This document shows positions 26,073 to 35,191 of a stretch of DNA of 64,000 nt, piece by piece (positions within the stretch are counted from its first letter, which is position 1; every line of letters begins with the position of its first letter). The translations under genes were made by a program, and so were the position numbers. Under the pieces are notes generated by a model. The model made no database searches, was not told the DNA's origin, and saw only the letters and a program-made list of their open reading frames with translations. The stretch comes from Dechloromonas sp. A34 (GTDB taxonomy: Bacteria; Pseudomonadota; Gammaproteobacteria; Burkholderiales; Rhodocyclaceae). Where the stretch lies: positions 620,001-684,000 of the forward strand of contig NZ_CP102486.1 of the NCBI RefSeq assembly GCF_026261605.1, read 5' to 3'.

Positions 26073-27770
26073 TCAGTCCGCCGGCGCGCGGCCTTTGCGC
26101 AGGCGCTGCCACAGCCAGCTTCCCGAGTCGTCGCGTCCCCACAGTACATATTCCAGTTCGTTGACATTGCGGACGGTGAGTTCGAGATTTCGGCGCGCCG
26201 ATAGCGGGCCGGCCAGTAGCACCTGATCGCCGGCGGCAAGGTGGAAATTGTCATGGGGGAGCAGGAAATAGTCGTCGGCGCGCTCGATCAATAGGGCAAC
26301 CGCAGTCAGCGGCTGGCTGCGGTCGGTGCCATCGCGCAGCAATTCGCCGAGTTTGAAGGCCTGGCGGTGCATCAACGTTTGCCAGGCGGCTGGCGCTTCG
26401 GAAGCGTTCAGGCGAATACCCCAGACCGTCGGGGTCAGTCCATCGCAAAGCCCTTGCAGGCGCTCGACCAGTTGTTTGCACCAGCTCTCGTCGCGATTGC
26501 GCAGGCGCTCGAGAAAGCCGGCGAGCAGCGGCGTGGTTAGGATGGCGATGCTTTCCTGGGCGACGATATGGCTCGGCACCATCGAGAAATCACCCTTGAA
26601 GGCCTCGAACAGCGGGGTGTTCGCGGTGTGGTTCTGGCGCGTGACGACATATAGGCGCGGGTTGAGTTCGGCCGCCGTGACGGCGATCGAGAGGTTATTC
26701 ACGTCATTGTCGCTGCCGGCGATGATGCCCGAGGCGCTTTTGATTCCGGCCTCGAGCAGGGTACGGGCTTCGGTGCCGTCGCCGGCAATGTTCTGGTCGG
26801 CGGCAGTAGAGTTGGGGTCGATGATGGTCAGCGTGATGCCGGTCGGCCGCAGGCGGTCGGCCACCGCCTGGCCGAAGCGCCCGTAGCCGCAGAGTATCCA
26901 GTGGCCGGCCGGGGGGCGGTGCGATTCGGGAATCGGCGTTTCCGGCAAGCTGGTCAGCAGTTCGATCAGGCGGAAGCGTTCCGGCGCGGCGACGGCCAGC
27001 GACAAGTGTTCGGCAAAGCGTTCAAAGGGGTTGATGATGTGATCGGTGCCGAACGAGGCCATGTTGGCCTTGACCGCCGGCGAGCGGGCCCGCGCGATGA
27101 CCGGGATGGCAGGGTTGAGCAGGCGGACCGCGATGGCAATGGCAAGGTTGCTTTGCTCGTCGTTGGTGACGGCCAGCACGCCCCGGCATTTCGGGTGCTT
27201 GAGACCGGCCAGGAGCAGGGTTTCGGGCTGGCGGGCATCGGTGGCGAGGGCCGGGGTATCGGTCTTGAAATCCTGGAGGTCGAGTTCCTGGACGCGCAAT
27301 TCTTCCTTTTCGAGCACGACGAAGGCCTGACCGACGCGATCGAAGTTCCTGGCGATCAGGTTGCCGGTTTCGCCGCAGCCGCAGATCAGATAGAACGGTT
27401 CCTTCAGGATGCGGACGCGACGGGCGAAACGGTTGGTGGTCAGCGTGTTCTGGAAACCCTTGTCCTGGAGCAGGGCGATCAACGTGACCACCGAGTAGGA
27501 CCAGCTGATGACGGTCAGGTAGATGCAGATGGTCACCCACAGACGCTGGGCGTCGGAGAATGCGTTGGGGATTTCGCCGAAGCCGATCGTCGTTGCGGTG
27601 TAACTGATGAAATAGAAGGCGTGAAAGAAACTGAGCGGCGGCGTGGCCTGGCCTGCCGCATCGATCCCGGGGACCAGGGTCAGGCCGATAACCGAGATCG
27701 CGTAAATGACGATCAGGACGATGATCGGCGCCCGCATGCGCCGCAGGACGAGGAAGAAGGCGCTATTCAC
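26073..27770 (-). CDS. K+ channel with two RCK (TrkA-N) domains
   Basis: 565 aa. Two membrane helices (about residues 14-36 and 76-100) flank a pore loop with the selectivity filter TTIGFGEIP. Two NAD-binding RCK domains follow, with ICGCGETGNLIA (about residue 130) and LCGYGRFGQAVADR (about residue 293), then a TrkA-C-like tail with LPHDNFHLAAGDQVLLAGP. This is a prokaryotic ligand-gated potassium channel. It is upstream-coupled to a small membrane protein gene (10-base gap), which may be its partner. Confidence 0.88.
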   Translation of the reverse strand: MNSAFFLVLRRMRAPIIVLIVIYAISVIGLTLVPGIDAAGQATPPLSFFHAFYFISYTATTIGFGEIPNAFSDAQRLWVTICIYLTVISWSYSVVTLIALLQDKGFQNTLTTNRFARRVRILKEPFYLICGCGETGNLIARNFDRVGQAFVVLEKEELRVQELDLQDFKTDTPALATDARQPETLLLAGLKHPKCRGVLAVTNDEQSNLAIAIAVRLLNPAIPVIARARSPAVKANMASFGTDHIINPFERFAEHLSLAVAAPERFRLIELLTSLPETPIPESHRPPAGHWILCGYGRFGQAVADRLRPTGITLTIIDPNSTAADQNIAGDGTEARTLLEAGIKSASGIIAGSDNDVNNLSIAVTAAELNPRLYVVTRQNHTANTPLFEAFKGDFSMVPSHIVAQESIAILTTPLLAGFLERLRNRDESWCKQLVERLQGLCDGLTPTVWGIRLNASEAPAAWQTLMHRQAFKLGELLRDGTDRSQPLTAVALLIERADDYFLLPHDNFHLAAGDQVLLAGPLSARRNLELTVRNVNELEYVLWGRDDSGSWLWQRLRKGRAPAD

Positions 27771-27779
27771 GCGTCGCCC

Positions 27780-28163
27780 CTAGCGGCGAAGCATCACGGT
27801 TTCAATGATCAGGATGACGACCGAGACGATGTTGGCGACCAGCGCCCCGCCGGAGAGCGAGACGACGCTGGAGGTGACATGCACTGTCATGCCGACGCCG
27901 GTGATGTGCTCGGCAACGCCCCAGGTGATGGCGGCGGCGATCAGTTGCAGGTCGGCGACCAGGCTGGTGGACAGATGGATGGCGCCGATCTGGGTGCGGT
28001 CGCCGAACTTGAGGGCGGTGGCAATCAGGCTGACGACCAGCGCCGCGGCCAGTTCGTAGATGTTGTGCAGTTCCGGCCGGCCGATGTCGCCGATGAAGAA
28101 GCCGAAATTGAGGGTGGCGGCGAGGACGATGAAAAAACCGAAAATGACTTTTTCCAGATTCAT
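27780..28163 (-). CDS. Small four-helix inner membrane protein (DUF6394-like)
   Basis: 127 aa with four predicted membrane helices and little else; it begins MNLEKVIFGFFIVLAATLNF. Adjacency to the RCK channel (10-base gap, same strand) is the main clue. I tentatively associate it with DUF6394, from memory only. Its role is unknown, perhaps an accessory subunit for the channel. Confidence 0.65.
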   Translation of the reverse strand: MNLEKVIFGFFIVLAATLNFGFFIGDIGRPELHNIYELAAALVVSLIATALKFGDRTQIGAIHLSTSLVADLQLIAAAITWGVAEHITGVGMTVHVTSSVVSLSGGALVANIVSVVILIIETVMLRR

Positions 28164-28196
28164 GGTCCTCTCCCCGTTTACATGATTTCTGCCAGC

Positions 28197-28868
28197 TTAA
28201 CGCGTTTCGACCGGTGCCGTCTGCGGCGGCGCGTTGCGGGCGCCGCCCGGGGCGCTGGTGTCGATGCGGCGGGTGTCACTTTCGGAGACCACTTCCATGA
28301 TGGTGACGACACGGCGGACACCGTCGGTGGTGCGGGCGACCGCAACGGCAACCTTGGCTTCGCGGTCATTGACGATGCCCATCAGGTAGGCGACGCCATT
28401 TTCGGTGACGACCTTGATATGGTTGGCCGAGAGCTGGTTGGAGTCGACCAGGCGAGCCTTGAGCTTGGAGGTGATGTAGCTGTCGTTGGTACGGTTGCCG
28501 AGCGGCGAGGTCGGGGCAATATTGAGTTCGTTGAAGACTTCGCGCACGCCTTCGAGCTGGCGAGTCTGTTCGCCGATCAGGGTCTTGGCTTCTTCATTCG
28601 GCACTTCGCCGGTGATCAGCACGCGGCGGTTGTAGGCCGTGAAATTGAGGTGCGAGAAAGCCTTGTACTTTTCCGGGACCCGTTGCATGGCCTTCCACTC
28701 GGTCGTCTCGTCGTCGGTCTGAACACCGGTGGACCGGCGGTCGTGGGCGGTCATCACGCCCATTGCGGCGGCCCCGCCGATGACGGCGGCTTCGATGCAG
28801 CCCTGGAGCATGGGCAGGGCGACGATAAGGGTGGCGGCAGCAAGCGTCAGTTTGGTTTTTTGCATCAT
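28197..28868 (-). CDS. dolP: BON-domain outer membrane lipoprotein DolP (YraP)
   Basis: ATG 28868 overlaps the upstream diaA stop; GGGAG lies just before, and ATG 28865 is equally possible. About 223 aa. The signal peptide ends in LQGC (lipobox). Two BON domains follow ([17 protein letters not shown] and [16 protein letters not shown]). In E. coli dolP follows diaA and supports outer membrane integrity and BamA folding. The same order here supports the name. A proline/alanine-rich tail is extra. Confidence 0.85.
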   Translation of the reverse strand: MMQKTKLTLAAATLIVALPMLQGCIEAAVIGGAAAMGVMTAHDRRSTGVQTDDETTEWKAMQRVPEKYKAFSHLNFTAYNRRVLITGEVPNEEAKTLIGEQTRQLEGVREVFNELNIAPTSPLGNRTNDSYITSKLKARLVDSNQLSANHIKVVTENGVAYLMGIVNDREAKVAVAVARTTDGVRRVVTIMEVVSESDTRRIDTSAPGGARNAPPQTAPVETR

Positions 28869-29455
28869 TCGACTCCCAATAAAAGTGCATCGATGCCATC
28901 GCACAAGCAATGGATGACGAGAAGGTGAGTTTCCTGAATGCGCGCCGTCCGGTCGGCCGGCACGCAGAGATGGATGTCGTCGTCCCGGAGCATTTCGCCG
29001 ATCTGGCCGCCGCCCTTGCCGGTCAGCGCGACGACGCGCATGTCGCCCTCGTGCGCTGCCTTGATCGCTTCGATGACGTTGGCCGAATTGCCCGAGGTCG
29101 AGATGGCGAGCAGAACGTCGCCGGCGTGGCCGAGGCCGCGCACCTGCTTCGAGAAGATGTAATTGAAACCATAGTCGTTGCCGACCGCGGTCAGGATCGA
29201 GCTGTCGGTGGTCAGTGCGACGGCAGCCAGTTCCTGGCGCTCCGCCTCGAAACGGCCGATCAGCTCGGCGGCAAAGTGCTGCGCGTCGCCGGCCGAGCCG
29301 CCGTTGCCGCAGGCGAGAATCTTGCCGCCGCTGATCAGGCTGTTGAACAGGGTCTCAATGGCGGCGGCGATCGGGGCCGCCATCAGCTCGGCGGCATTCA
29401 GCTTGGTGTGGGCGCTGTCTTCGAACTGCTGGGCGACGCGGGCAATCAGGTCCAT
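28865..29455 (-). CDS. diaA: DiaA/GmhA-family SIS-domain protein
   Basis: ATG 29455 gives 196 aa. The SIS domain shows [20 protein letters not shown] and [14 protein letters not shown], as in GmhA (sedoheptulose-7-phosphate isomerase) and DiaA (DnaA-binding replication regulator). The two are hard to tell apart by sequence. Synteny with yraN and dolP favours DiaA, as in E. coli, but metal/substrate residues (H, E, Q) look retained, so isomerase activity is also plausible. It overlaps dolP by ATGA. Confidence 0.85.
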   Translation of the reverse strand: MDLIARVAQQFEDSAHTKLNAAELMAAPIAAAIETLFNSLISGGKILACGNGGSAGDAQHFAAELIGRFEAERQELAAVALTTDSSILTAVGNDYGFNYIFSKQVRGLGHAGDVLLAISTSGNSANVIEAIKAAHEGDMRVVALTGKGGGQIGEMLRDDDIHLCVPADRTARIQETHLLVIHCLCDGIDALLLGVE

Positions 29456-29497
29456 GTTTTTCAGGGGCTTGGAGGCTGGTAATCGCGGCATTCTACC

Positions 29498-29863
29498 TCA
29501 GAGGTCGAGGAAGACTTCGAACGCCACCCGCCGCCACGGGTTTTTGTTGTCGCTCAAGGACGACACGCGGGCGCTCAGCTTGTCGCCGGCATCCATAGCC
29601 GCCGCCACCGCCCGGTTTTCGGCGCGTGGCACATAACCCAACTGGTGACCGCGCCATTCGACCCGGATGGCATGGCGGTCGTGGCGGTTGTCCGGTTCGC
29701 GGATCAGTACGAGCCGATCGCCAACCTGGATCTCACCCCAGAATTCGCCGAGGGCGTAATACTGGCTGCCGGCCAGCGGCGAATTCTGAATCAGCAGGCG
29801 CACGCTGTCGGCCTGCGCCACGGCTAGCCAGCAGGCGAGGCTAATCGTCAGCAGCAAACGCAT
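29498..29863 (-). CDS. Exported HIRAN domain protein
   Basis: ATG 29863 gives 121 aa starting MRLLLTISLACWLAVAQADS, a signal peptide. The rest is a HIRAN domain: DNRHDRHAIRV, then HQLGYVPRAENRAVAAAMD. HIRAN is best known as a DNA-end-binding module in SWI2/SNF2 helicases; here it stands alone and exported. It lies inside the yraN-diaA-dolP group, overlapping yraN by 23 bases. In the periplasm it may bind something other than DNA; function unknown. Confidence 0.75.
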   Translation of the reverse strand: MRLLLTISLACWLAVAQADSVRLLIQNSPLAGSQYYALGEFWGEIQVGDRLVLIREPDNRHDRHAIRVEWRGHQLGYVPRAENRAVAAAMDAGDKLSARVSSLSDNKNPWRRVAFEVFLDL

Positions 29864-30206
29864 TCCGGATCCATTCCAGTTGCCCACCGTAGATCAGTAC
29901 GCAGTCGAAACGGCAGTCGCAATCCGCCTTGCCGGCCAGATAATGGCGCGCCGCGAGTACGATGCGCCGCCGCTTGGGTGCCGTGATGCTCGCTCCGGCC
30001 CCGCCGAAATCGTTGCGGCTGCGCTGGCGCACCTCGACGAAGACCAGGGTCCTGCCGTCGCGGCAAATCAGGTCGATCTCGCCGCCGCGGACGCGAAAGT
30101 TGCGCTCGATCACGCGTAGTCCACCGCCTTCGAGATGGCGGGCGGCCAGCGCCTCGGCTTCGCGGCCGCGCGTGGTGGTGGTATCGTCGGTCTTTGCTTG
30201 CATCAT
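29841..30206 (-). CDS. yraN: YraN/UPF0102 family nuclease-fold protein
   Basis: ATG 30206 (or 30203) gives 121 aa. UPF0102 motifs are GREAEALAARHLEGGGLRVI, RGGEIDLICRDG and LVFVEVRQRS, corresponding to the Holliday-junction-resolvase-like fold with E-x-D...E-x-K/R active-site spacing. The cellular role is not established. It is divergent from rsmI with only seven bases between the starts. Confidence 0.9.
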   Translation of the reverse strand: MMQAKTDDTTTTRGREAEALAARHLEGGGLRVIERNFRVRGGEIDLICRDGRTLVFVEVRQRSRNDFGGAGASITAPKRRRIVLAARHYLAGKADCDCRFDCVLIYGGQLEWIRNAFAADD

Positions 30207-30213
30207 CAGAAAA

Positions 30214-31053
30214 ATGACAGAAGAATTCGCTGCATTGTATGTCGTCCCGACGCCGCTCGGGAACATGGCCGATCTCACCCGGCGCGCCGAGGAAATTTTG
30301 CGCAGCGTGCCCTGGGTCGCCGCCGAAGATACCCGGCACAGCGGCCCGCTGCTCAAGCATCTCGGTTCCTCGGCGCGGACCTTGCCGGCCCATCAGCACA
30401 ACGAACACGAAGCCGCCGCCCGCATCGTCGAGCGCCTGCAGGCCGGCGAAGCCGTGGCCCTGATTTCCGATGCCGGCACCCCGGGCATTTCCGATCCCGG
30501 CGCCCGTGTCGTCGCCGCCGTTCGCGCCGCCGGCTGCAAGGTCGTGCCGCTGCCCGGCCCCTGCGCCGCAACCACCGCGCTATCCGGTTCCGGCCTGCTC
30601 GACGAGCATTTCCTGTTCTACGGCTTCCTGCCGAGCAAGGGCGGTCAGCGCCGACAGGTACTCGAGGAACTGCGCGAGCATCCCTACGCCCTGGTCTTCT
30701 ACGAGGCGCCGCATCGTGTACTGGAAACCGTCGCCGATCTCGCCGCCGTGGTCGGCGAGCGAACCCTGGTCATCGGCCGCGAACTCACCAAAATGTTCGA
30801 AAGCATCCACAGCTGTCCGCTCGGCGAAGCGCTGGAATGGCTGAAAGGCGACCCCAACCGCCAGCGCGGCGAATTCGTGTTGATGGTTTCCGGGGCACCG
30901 AAAGATGCCGACGACGGCGAGGGTGAACGCGTCCTCAAGCTGTTGCTGGCCGAGAAGTTGCCGGTGAAACAGGCTGCCAAGCTGGCAGCGGCGATTACCG
31001 GGGCGGCGAAGAATGCGCTCTACGAACGGGCGCTGGCCCTCAAGCAGGACTAG
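30214..31053 (+). CDS. rsmI: 16S rRNA 2'-O-ribose C1402 methyltransferase RsmI
   Basis: ATG 30214 gives 279 aa. Signature motifs are ALYVVPTPLGNMADLT, VAAEDTRHSG, ALISDAGTPGISDPG and VPLPGPCAATTALSGSGL, all hallmark RsmI segments. It uses S-adenosylmethionine to methylate C1402 in the ribosomal decoding site. Its divergence from yraN reproduces a widely conserved neighbourhood. The last 14 bases overlap the tail of the convergent next gene. Confidence 0.96.
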   Translation: MTEEFAALYVVPTPLGNMADLTRRAEEILRSVPWVAAEDTRHSGPLLKHLGSSARTLPAHQHNEHEAAARIVERLQAGEAVALISDAGTPGISDPGARVVAAVRAAGCKVVPLPGPCAATTALSGSGLLDEHFLFYGFLPSKGGQRRQVLEELREHPYALVFYEAPHRVLETVADLAAVVGERTLVIGRELTKMFESIHSCPLGEALEWLKGDPNRQRGEFVLMVSGAPKDADDGEGERVLKLLLAEKLPVKQAAKLAAAITGAAKNALYERALALKQD

Positions 31054-31996
31054 CCGGTTGGTTTGAGCGCTTGCTCCGGGCCGGGTCGCCGAGGCCGAAT
31101 TCAGCCTGCAGCGCGGGTTTGTTCTCGCCGATGTAGGCCATGGCACGGCCGAGATTGTCCAGCCGGTTCTTGATGAAGTTGCCGTCGGTATTCAGCAGTT
31201 CGGCCGACCTCGCGAAATTGGCGCTGAATTCCTGCACGGCGAGGATGGCACCTTCCTTGTTGCTGGTCAGCGTGGCGTCGAGCCGGGCACTGTCGACCGT
31301 CGCCAGCCGGCTGACCGGATCGACGGTCAAGCCGAGATCGCCCAGGCCGTGTACCCCCTGCCGCGCCCCATTGAAGATGCTGCCGATGCTTTGCGCCAGT
31401 TCGTGACGGGCAACCTGGGCAGCCTGGACATCGGCGAGGACGCCACCGTCCTGCATCGCCGCATCGAAGCGCCGGACCCAGTCGTTGTACTGCTCGGCGA
31501 AGGTCTGCAACTGCGCCTTGATGTTGGCGTTGGAGCTGGCGTTGGTGATCCCGTTGAGGCTCCGGGCATTCTGCTGCATGTCGGCGACGGCGGAGCGCAT
31601 CTGGCTAAGCTCCGCAAACTGTGCCTCGAACGCGACCTCCTGGGTATTGATGAAACTCATCATCTGGTAGGCCGGTTCGGGGGCGAACAGAGCATTGTTG
31701 CGGCCGGTAGGCGACAGGCCGGCGATGGCTTGCTCCGCAGTCGGCGAAGTCGGCCGGGTTGCTGCCGCGTTCAGGGTGGTCAGCAACGCATCCACGCCGC
31801 TTGCACGGTCCTTCGTCCCGGTCGCAAAGGCCGAGTTGATCAACGAACCCAAGGTCTGCGTCTGGAAGCCGGCAACCTGCAAGGCGATCTCCGAATATGA
31901 GCCGCCCGCCCTGGCTGTCGCCGCTTGATCGCGCTTGCCGCCCAGGTTGGCGAGAACCTGGTTGAGATTCACATTCGTGATATTGCTGACTGCCAT
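31040..31996 (-). CDS. Hypothetical protein with flagellar-cap-like C-terminus
   Basis: ATG 31996 follows GGAG; 318 aa, beginning MAVSNITNVNLNQVLANLGG. No signal peptide. The central part is helical and the C-terminus (RLDATLTSNKEGAILAVQEF and NRLDNLGRAM) resembles the FliD/hook-associated region. No flagellar genes are nearby, so this could be a distant relative with another role. It overlaps rsmI tail-to-tail. Confidence 0.5.
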   Translation of the reverse strand: MAVSNITNVNLNQVLANLGGKRDQAATARAGGSYSEIALQVAGFQTQTLGSLINSAFATGTKDRASGVDALLTTLNAAATRPTSPTAEQAIAGLSPTGRNNALFAPEPAYQMMSFINTQEVAFEAQFAELSQMRSAVADMQQNARSLNGITNASSNANIKAQLQTFAEQYNDWVRRFDAAMQDGGVLADVQAAQVARHELAQSIGSIFNGARQGVHGLGDLGLTVDPVSRLATVDSARLDATLTSNKEGAILAVQEFSANFARSAELLNTDGNFIKNRLDNLGRAMAYIGENKPALQAEFGLGDPARSKRSNQPASPA

Positions 31997-32065
31997 TGGG
32001 TGCTCCAAAGTCTTGGGTTCGCAGGCGGGAGCCTTGATGAAAGCTCCCGCCCGGCACTGCCTGTC

Positions 32066-32554
32066 TTACTTGACCGCGTCGGCACCGGCCTGCGCGACCT
32101 GCGCATCCTGTTTCGACGTGCCGCCGGAAACACCGATGGCCCCGACCATCTTGCCACCGGCGACGATCGGTACGGCGCCTTCGAGGACGCCGGCATCGCC
32201 GGTCAGGTTGAGCAGCCGGAGGTTCTCGCCGCCCTGGCCGATCAGCTCCTGGAAGGCCTTGGTCGGACGACGGAAGGCGATAGCACCGCGTGCCTTTTCC
32301 TGGGAGACGTAGACCGATCCGTAAGCCGTGTTCTCCAGTCGTTGGAGCAGGACCAGATGGCCGCCCGGGTCGACCACCGCGATGACGACATTCCAGTTGT
32401 TCTTCATCGCCTCCGCTTCGGCGGCGGCCATCGCTTTTTTGGCCTGTTCGAGCGATAGCGGAGCGCCGTAGGGGGTGGCCTGAGCCCAGGCCTGACCGGC
32501 GCCGAACAGCAGGGTGGCGCTCAAGAGTAGAGCGCGCGTACGTGACATGGTCAT
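32066..32554 (-). CDS. Exported GlcG/HbpS-family heme-degrading-type protein
   Basis: ATG 32554 follows GGAG at five bases; 162 aa with a signal peptide ending QAWA. The HbpS/GlcG (DUF336) domain shows LSLEQAKKAMAAAEAEAMKN, VVIAVVDPGGHLVLLQR and GGKMVGAIGVSGGTSKQDAQVA. Members bind heme or other cofactors. It is divergent from pyrC, with about 90 bases between. The specific role is unknown. Confidence 0.82.
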   Translation of the reverse strand: MTMSRTRALLLSATLLFGAGQAWAQATPYGAPLSLEQAKKAMAAAEAEAMKNNWNVVIAVVDPGGHLVLLQRLENTAYGSVYVSQEKARGAIAFRRPTKAFQELIGQGGENLRLLNLTGDAGVLEGAVPIVAGGKMVGAIGVSGGTSKQDAQVAQAGADAVK

Positions 32555-32647
32555 GGTGTCTCCTTGTTTTTGTTGGGGGAACCGCCTTTGTATCTTAGAC
32601 CACCATTCGCGCGCTGTTAAAATTGCGCGAAACACTCGAGAGACGTC

Positions 32648-33679
32648 ATGCAAATTACCCTGACCCGCCCCGACGACTGGCATCTTCACCTGCGCGACGG
32701 CGAAGCGCTGGCTTCCGTGCTGGCCCATACCGCCCGCCAGTTTGCCCGGGCCATCGTCATGCCCAACCTCAAGCCGCCGGTGACCACCGTCGACCAGGCC
32801 GCCGCCTATTGCGACCGCATCGTCGCCGCCCTGCCGGCCGGGGCATCGTTCGAGCCGCTGATGACGCTTTACCTGACCGACAATACCCCGCCCAGCGAAG
32901 TCGCCAAGGCCGCCGCCTCCGGCTTCGTCAAGGCGGTCAAGCTCTACCCGGCCGGCGCGACGACCAATTCCGACGCCGGCCTGACCGATGTCGCCAAAGC
33001 CTACGCCACGCTGGCCGAAATGGAGCGTCTCGGGCTGCCGCTGCTGGTCCATGGCGAGGTGACCGATCCGGCGGTCGACCTCTTCGACCGTGAAAAGGTC
33101 TTCATCGACACTGTGCTGCTGCCGCTGATCCAGCGTTTCCCGAAACTCAAGGTGGTCATGGAACACATCACCACCCGGGACGCGGCCGAATTCGTTGCCA
33201 CGGCCCCGGCCAATGTTGCCGCCACGGTCACCGCCCACCACCTGCTCTACAACCGCAACGCCATCTTCCAGGGCGGCGTGCGCCCGCACTGGTACTGCCT
33301 GCCGGTGCTCAAGCGCGAAACGCATCGCCAGGCGCTGGTCGCGGCGGCGGTTTCCGGCAATCCCAAGTTCTTCCTCGGCACCGATTCGGCGCCGCACGCC
33401 AAACTGACCAAGGAAGCGGCCTGCGGTTGCGCCGGCTGCTATACCGCCTACGCCGCGCTCGAACTGTATGCCGAAGCCTTTGAACAGGCCGGTGCACTCG
33501 ACAAGCTGGAAGCCTTCGCCAGCTTCCACGGCCCGGACTGGTACGGCCTGCCGCGCAATGCCGGCAAGGTGACGCTGGTCAAGGAAAACTGGATGGTTCC
33601 GGCCGATTACCCCTATATCAGCAGCGACAGCATCGTCCCCTTACGGGCCGGTGAAACGCTTTCCTGGAAAATGCTCTGA
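32648..33679 (+). CDS. pyrC: Dihydroorotase (type II)
   Basis: 343 aa. The third step of pyrimidine biosynthesis, cyclising carbamoyl-aspartate to dihydroorotate. Zinc-ligand motif WHLHLRDG at residues 11-18, the carboxylated lysine region [15 protein letters not shown], and LLVHGEVTD and EHITTRDAA are all present. The [11 protein letters not shown] segment carries the catalytic Asp. Length and motifs are typical of the E. coli-type enzyme. TTAAAAT, 20 bases before the start, may be part of its promoter. Confidence 0.97.
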   Translation: MQITLTRPDDWHLHLRDGEALASVLAHTARQFARAIVMPNLKPPVTTVDQAAAYCDRIVAALPAGASFEPLMTLYLTDNTPPSEVAKAAASGFVKAVKLYPAGATTNSDAGLTDVAKAYATLAEMERLGLPLLVHGEVTDPAVDLFDREKVFIDTVLLPLIQRFPKLKVVMEHITTRDAAEFVATAPANVAATVTAHHLLYNRNAIFQGGVRPHWYCLPVLKRETHRQALVAAAVSGNPKFFLGTDSAPHAKLTKEAACGCAGCYTAYAALELYAEAFEQAGALDKLEAFASFHGPDWYGLPRNAGKVTLVKENWMVPADYPYISSDSIVPLRAGETLSWKML

Positions 33680-33689
33680 GGAATTCCCC

Positions 33690-34130
33690 ATGCGTCTGCA
33701 CCATCTGATCTTGCCGCTGCTTGCGGCGCCGCTGCTCACCGCTTGCGTTAACGACGGCGCGACCTACGAGATCGACGGCACCCGCGAGCATGTTTTGTCG
33801 CTGATCCGCGAACAGCCCTATTTCTGGGATAGCAAGGTCGAGTTGTTCATGGTGGTCTCCCGGATGCCGGCCTGCATGCGCCGGCACAGCCTCGGGCCGG
33901 GTACGGCCAAGACCCGGGTCGAGGTCTATCAGGTGCCGTCGGGAGCCTTCATTATCAAGGCTGGCAAGCGTTTGTACGCGACCGAGACGCAGACCTGCGA
34001 GAGCTTCGTCAAGATGGACAGCGAGCCGGTGGAAGGCATGGGCAAATTGATGGGGATTTTCCGCGCCAAGAACGGCGAGCTGGTCTTCGTCAAGGAAGAG
34101 GTTCCGGGGCCGGCCGACGCCGAGGAGTAA
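33690..34130 (+). CDS. Small lipoprotein of unknown function
   Basis: ATG 33690 follows GAGGA; 146 aa. The signal peptide ends with a lipobox (LLTAC). The mature part contains FWDSKVELFMVVSRMPACMRRH and a conserved-looking EVYQVPSGAFIIKAGKRLY. It appears conserved in betaproteobacteria but I do not recognise a named family. It follows pyrC closely and precedes a DUF3025 gene. Confidence 0.65.
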   Translation: MRLHHLILPLLAAPLLTACVNDGATYEIDGTREHVLSLIREQPYFWDSKVELFMVVSRMPACMRRHSLGPGTAKTRVEVYQVPSGAFIIKAGKRLYATETQTCESFVKMDSEPVEGMGKLMGIFRAKNGELVFVKEEVPGPADAEE

Positions 34131-34137
34131 TCGCCGC

Positions 34138-34902
34138 TTGCCCTACGCCTCGCCCTTGTTCGAGCCGCTGCGGCCGTGGCTGCGGCAGTTGCCGGCGTAC
34201 CCCGACAGTTGTGCGCTGGCCGAACTGGCCGAGCGCCACCCGATTCATACCGCCAGCGGTCAGCAACTGCGTTTCGTGTCGCCGCAGCTGGACGGCCTGG
34301 CCTACGAGTGCCGGATCTGGGAAAGCGGCGCGGTCGAAACCCGGCCTGACAACTGGCACGATTTCTTCAATGCCCTGGTCTGGCTGAGCTTCCCGCGCGC
34401 CAAGGTCGTGGTCAACGCCTGCCATGGACGGGCGATGACTCCCGATGGCAAGGCGCGGGGCAGCGTGCGCGATGCCCTGACCCATTTCGACGAATGCGGC
34501 ATCGTCGTTCTGTCGTCAAAGCCCGTGCTGCTCGACTTGCTCCGCGACTTTCAGTGGAAGGCGCTGTTCGTCGAGCGCCGGGCCGAGGTCGAGCGCAGCA
34601 TGCGCTTCGTCATTTTCGGGCATGCCACCTACGAAGCCCTGCTCAAGCCGTTTCGTGGCCTGACGGCCAAGGCGGTGCTGCATGAGGTAAGCGAGGCGTG
34701 GCTTCGGATGCCTTACGCCGAGCAGATGGCGGCGGTCGACGGGCTGGTGGCCGCCGATCTGGGCAGCGGTCGTTACAAGCGACCGCGCGATTTTCAGCCT
34801 CTGCCCGTGCTCGGCATCCCCGGCGTGACACCGGAGAATGAGGACCCTGCCTATTACGACGATACCTGGCAGTTTCGCCCGGGTCGTCGGATACGCGCTT
34901 AG
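34138..34902 (+). CDS. DUF3025 protein
   Basis: TTG start at 34138, seven bases after the previous stop; 254 aa. Conserved stretches [34 protein letters not shown] and [11 protein letters not shown] match DUF3025, a family of unknown function. No membrane segment is apparent. The gene ends overlapping infA tail-to-tail by four bases. Confidence 0.78.
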   Translation: MPYASPLFEPLRPWLRQLPAYPDSCALAELAERHPIHTASGQQLRFVSPQLDGLAYECRIWESGAVETRPDNWHDFFNALVWLSFPRAKVVVNACHGRAMTPDGKARGSVRDALTHFDECGIVVLSSKPVLLDLLRDFQWKALFVERRAEVERSMRFVIFGHATYEALLKPFRGLTAKAVLHEVSEAWLRMPYAEQMAAVDGLVAADLGSGRYKRPRDFQPLPVLGIPGVTPENEDPAYYDDTWQFRPGRRIRA

Positions 34903-35159
34903 TAGCGGCGGCGTTGCTGCGGTGCCGGACCGCCGCGGTTCTCGATGTGGCGGAAGGTGATGCGGCCCTTCGATAGGTCGTAGGGCGAGAGTTCGAGCGT
35001 GACCTTGTCGCCGACCAGGATACGGATGTGGTTCTTCTTCATCTTGCCGGAGGTGTAGGCGATCAGTTCGTGACCGTTTTCCAGCGTGACGCGAAAGCGG
35101 GTATCGGGGAGGACGTCGTTCACGACGCCTTGCATTTCAAGTAGCTCTTCTTTTGCCAA
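34899..35159 (-). CDS. infA: Translation initiation factor IF-1, TTG start
   Basis: The IF-1 OB fold is unmistakable: [40 protein letters not shown] and [10 protein letters not shown]-1 binds the ribosomal A site during initiation. The only plausible start for a normal N-terminus is TTG 35159, preceded by CAGGAG at nine bases, giving 86 aa. The C-terminus carries an Arg/Gln-rich extension (PAPQQRRRY) beyond the usual 72 residues. It stands alone, outside a ribosomal protein operon. Confidence 0.93.
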   Translation of the reverse strand: MAKEELLEMQGVVNDVLPDTRFRVTLENGHELIAYTSGKMKKNHIRILVGDKVTLELSPYDLSKGRITFRHIENRGGPAPQQRRRY

Positions 35160-35191
35160 GGATGTTTGCTCCTGCGTATGGGGGTGAAAGT

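Noticed and set aside
26901..28928. A 675-codon open frame on the plus strand
   Set aside because: Antisense to the K+ channel and dolP genes; its sequence has no domain and reflects GC-rich codon structure.
31040..31996. A flagellar cap gene
   Set aside because: Only the C-terminus is FliD-like and no flagellar genes are nearby, so the name was not assigned.
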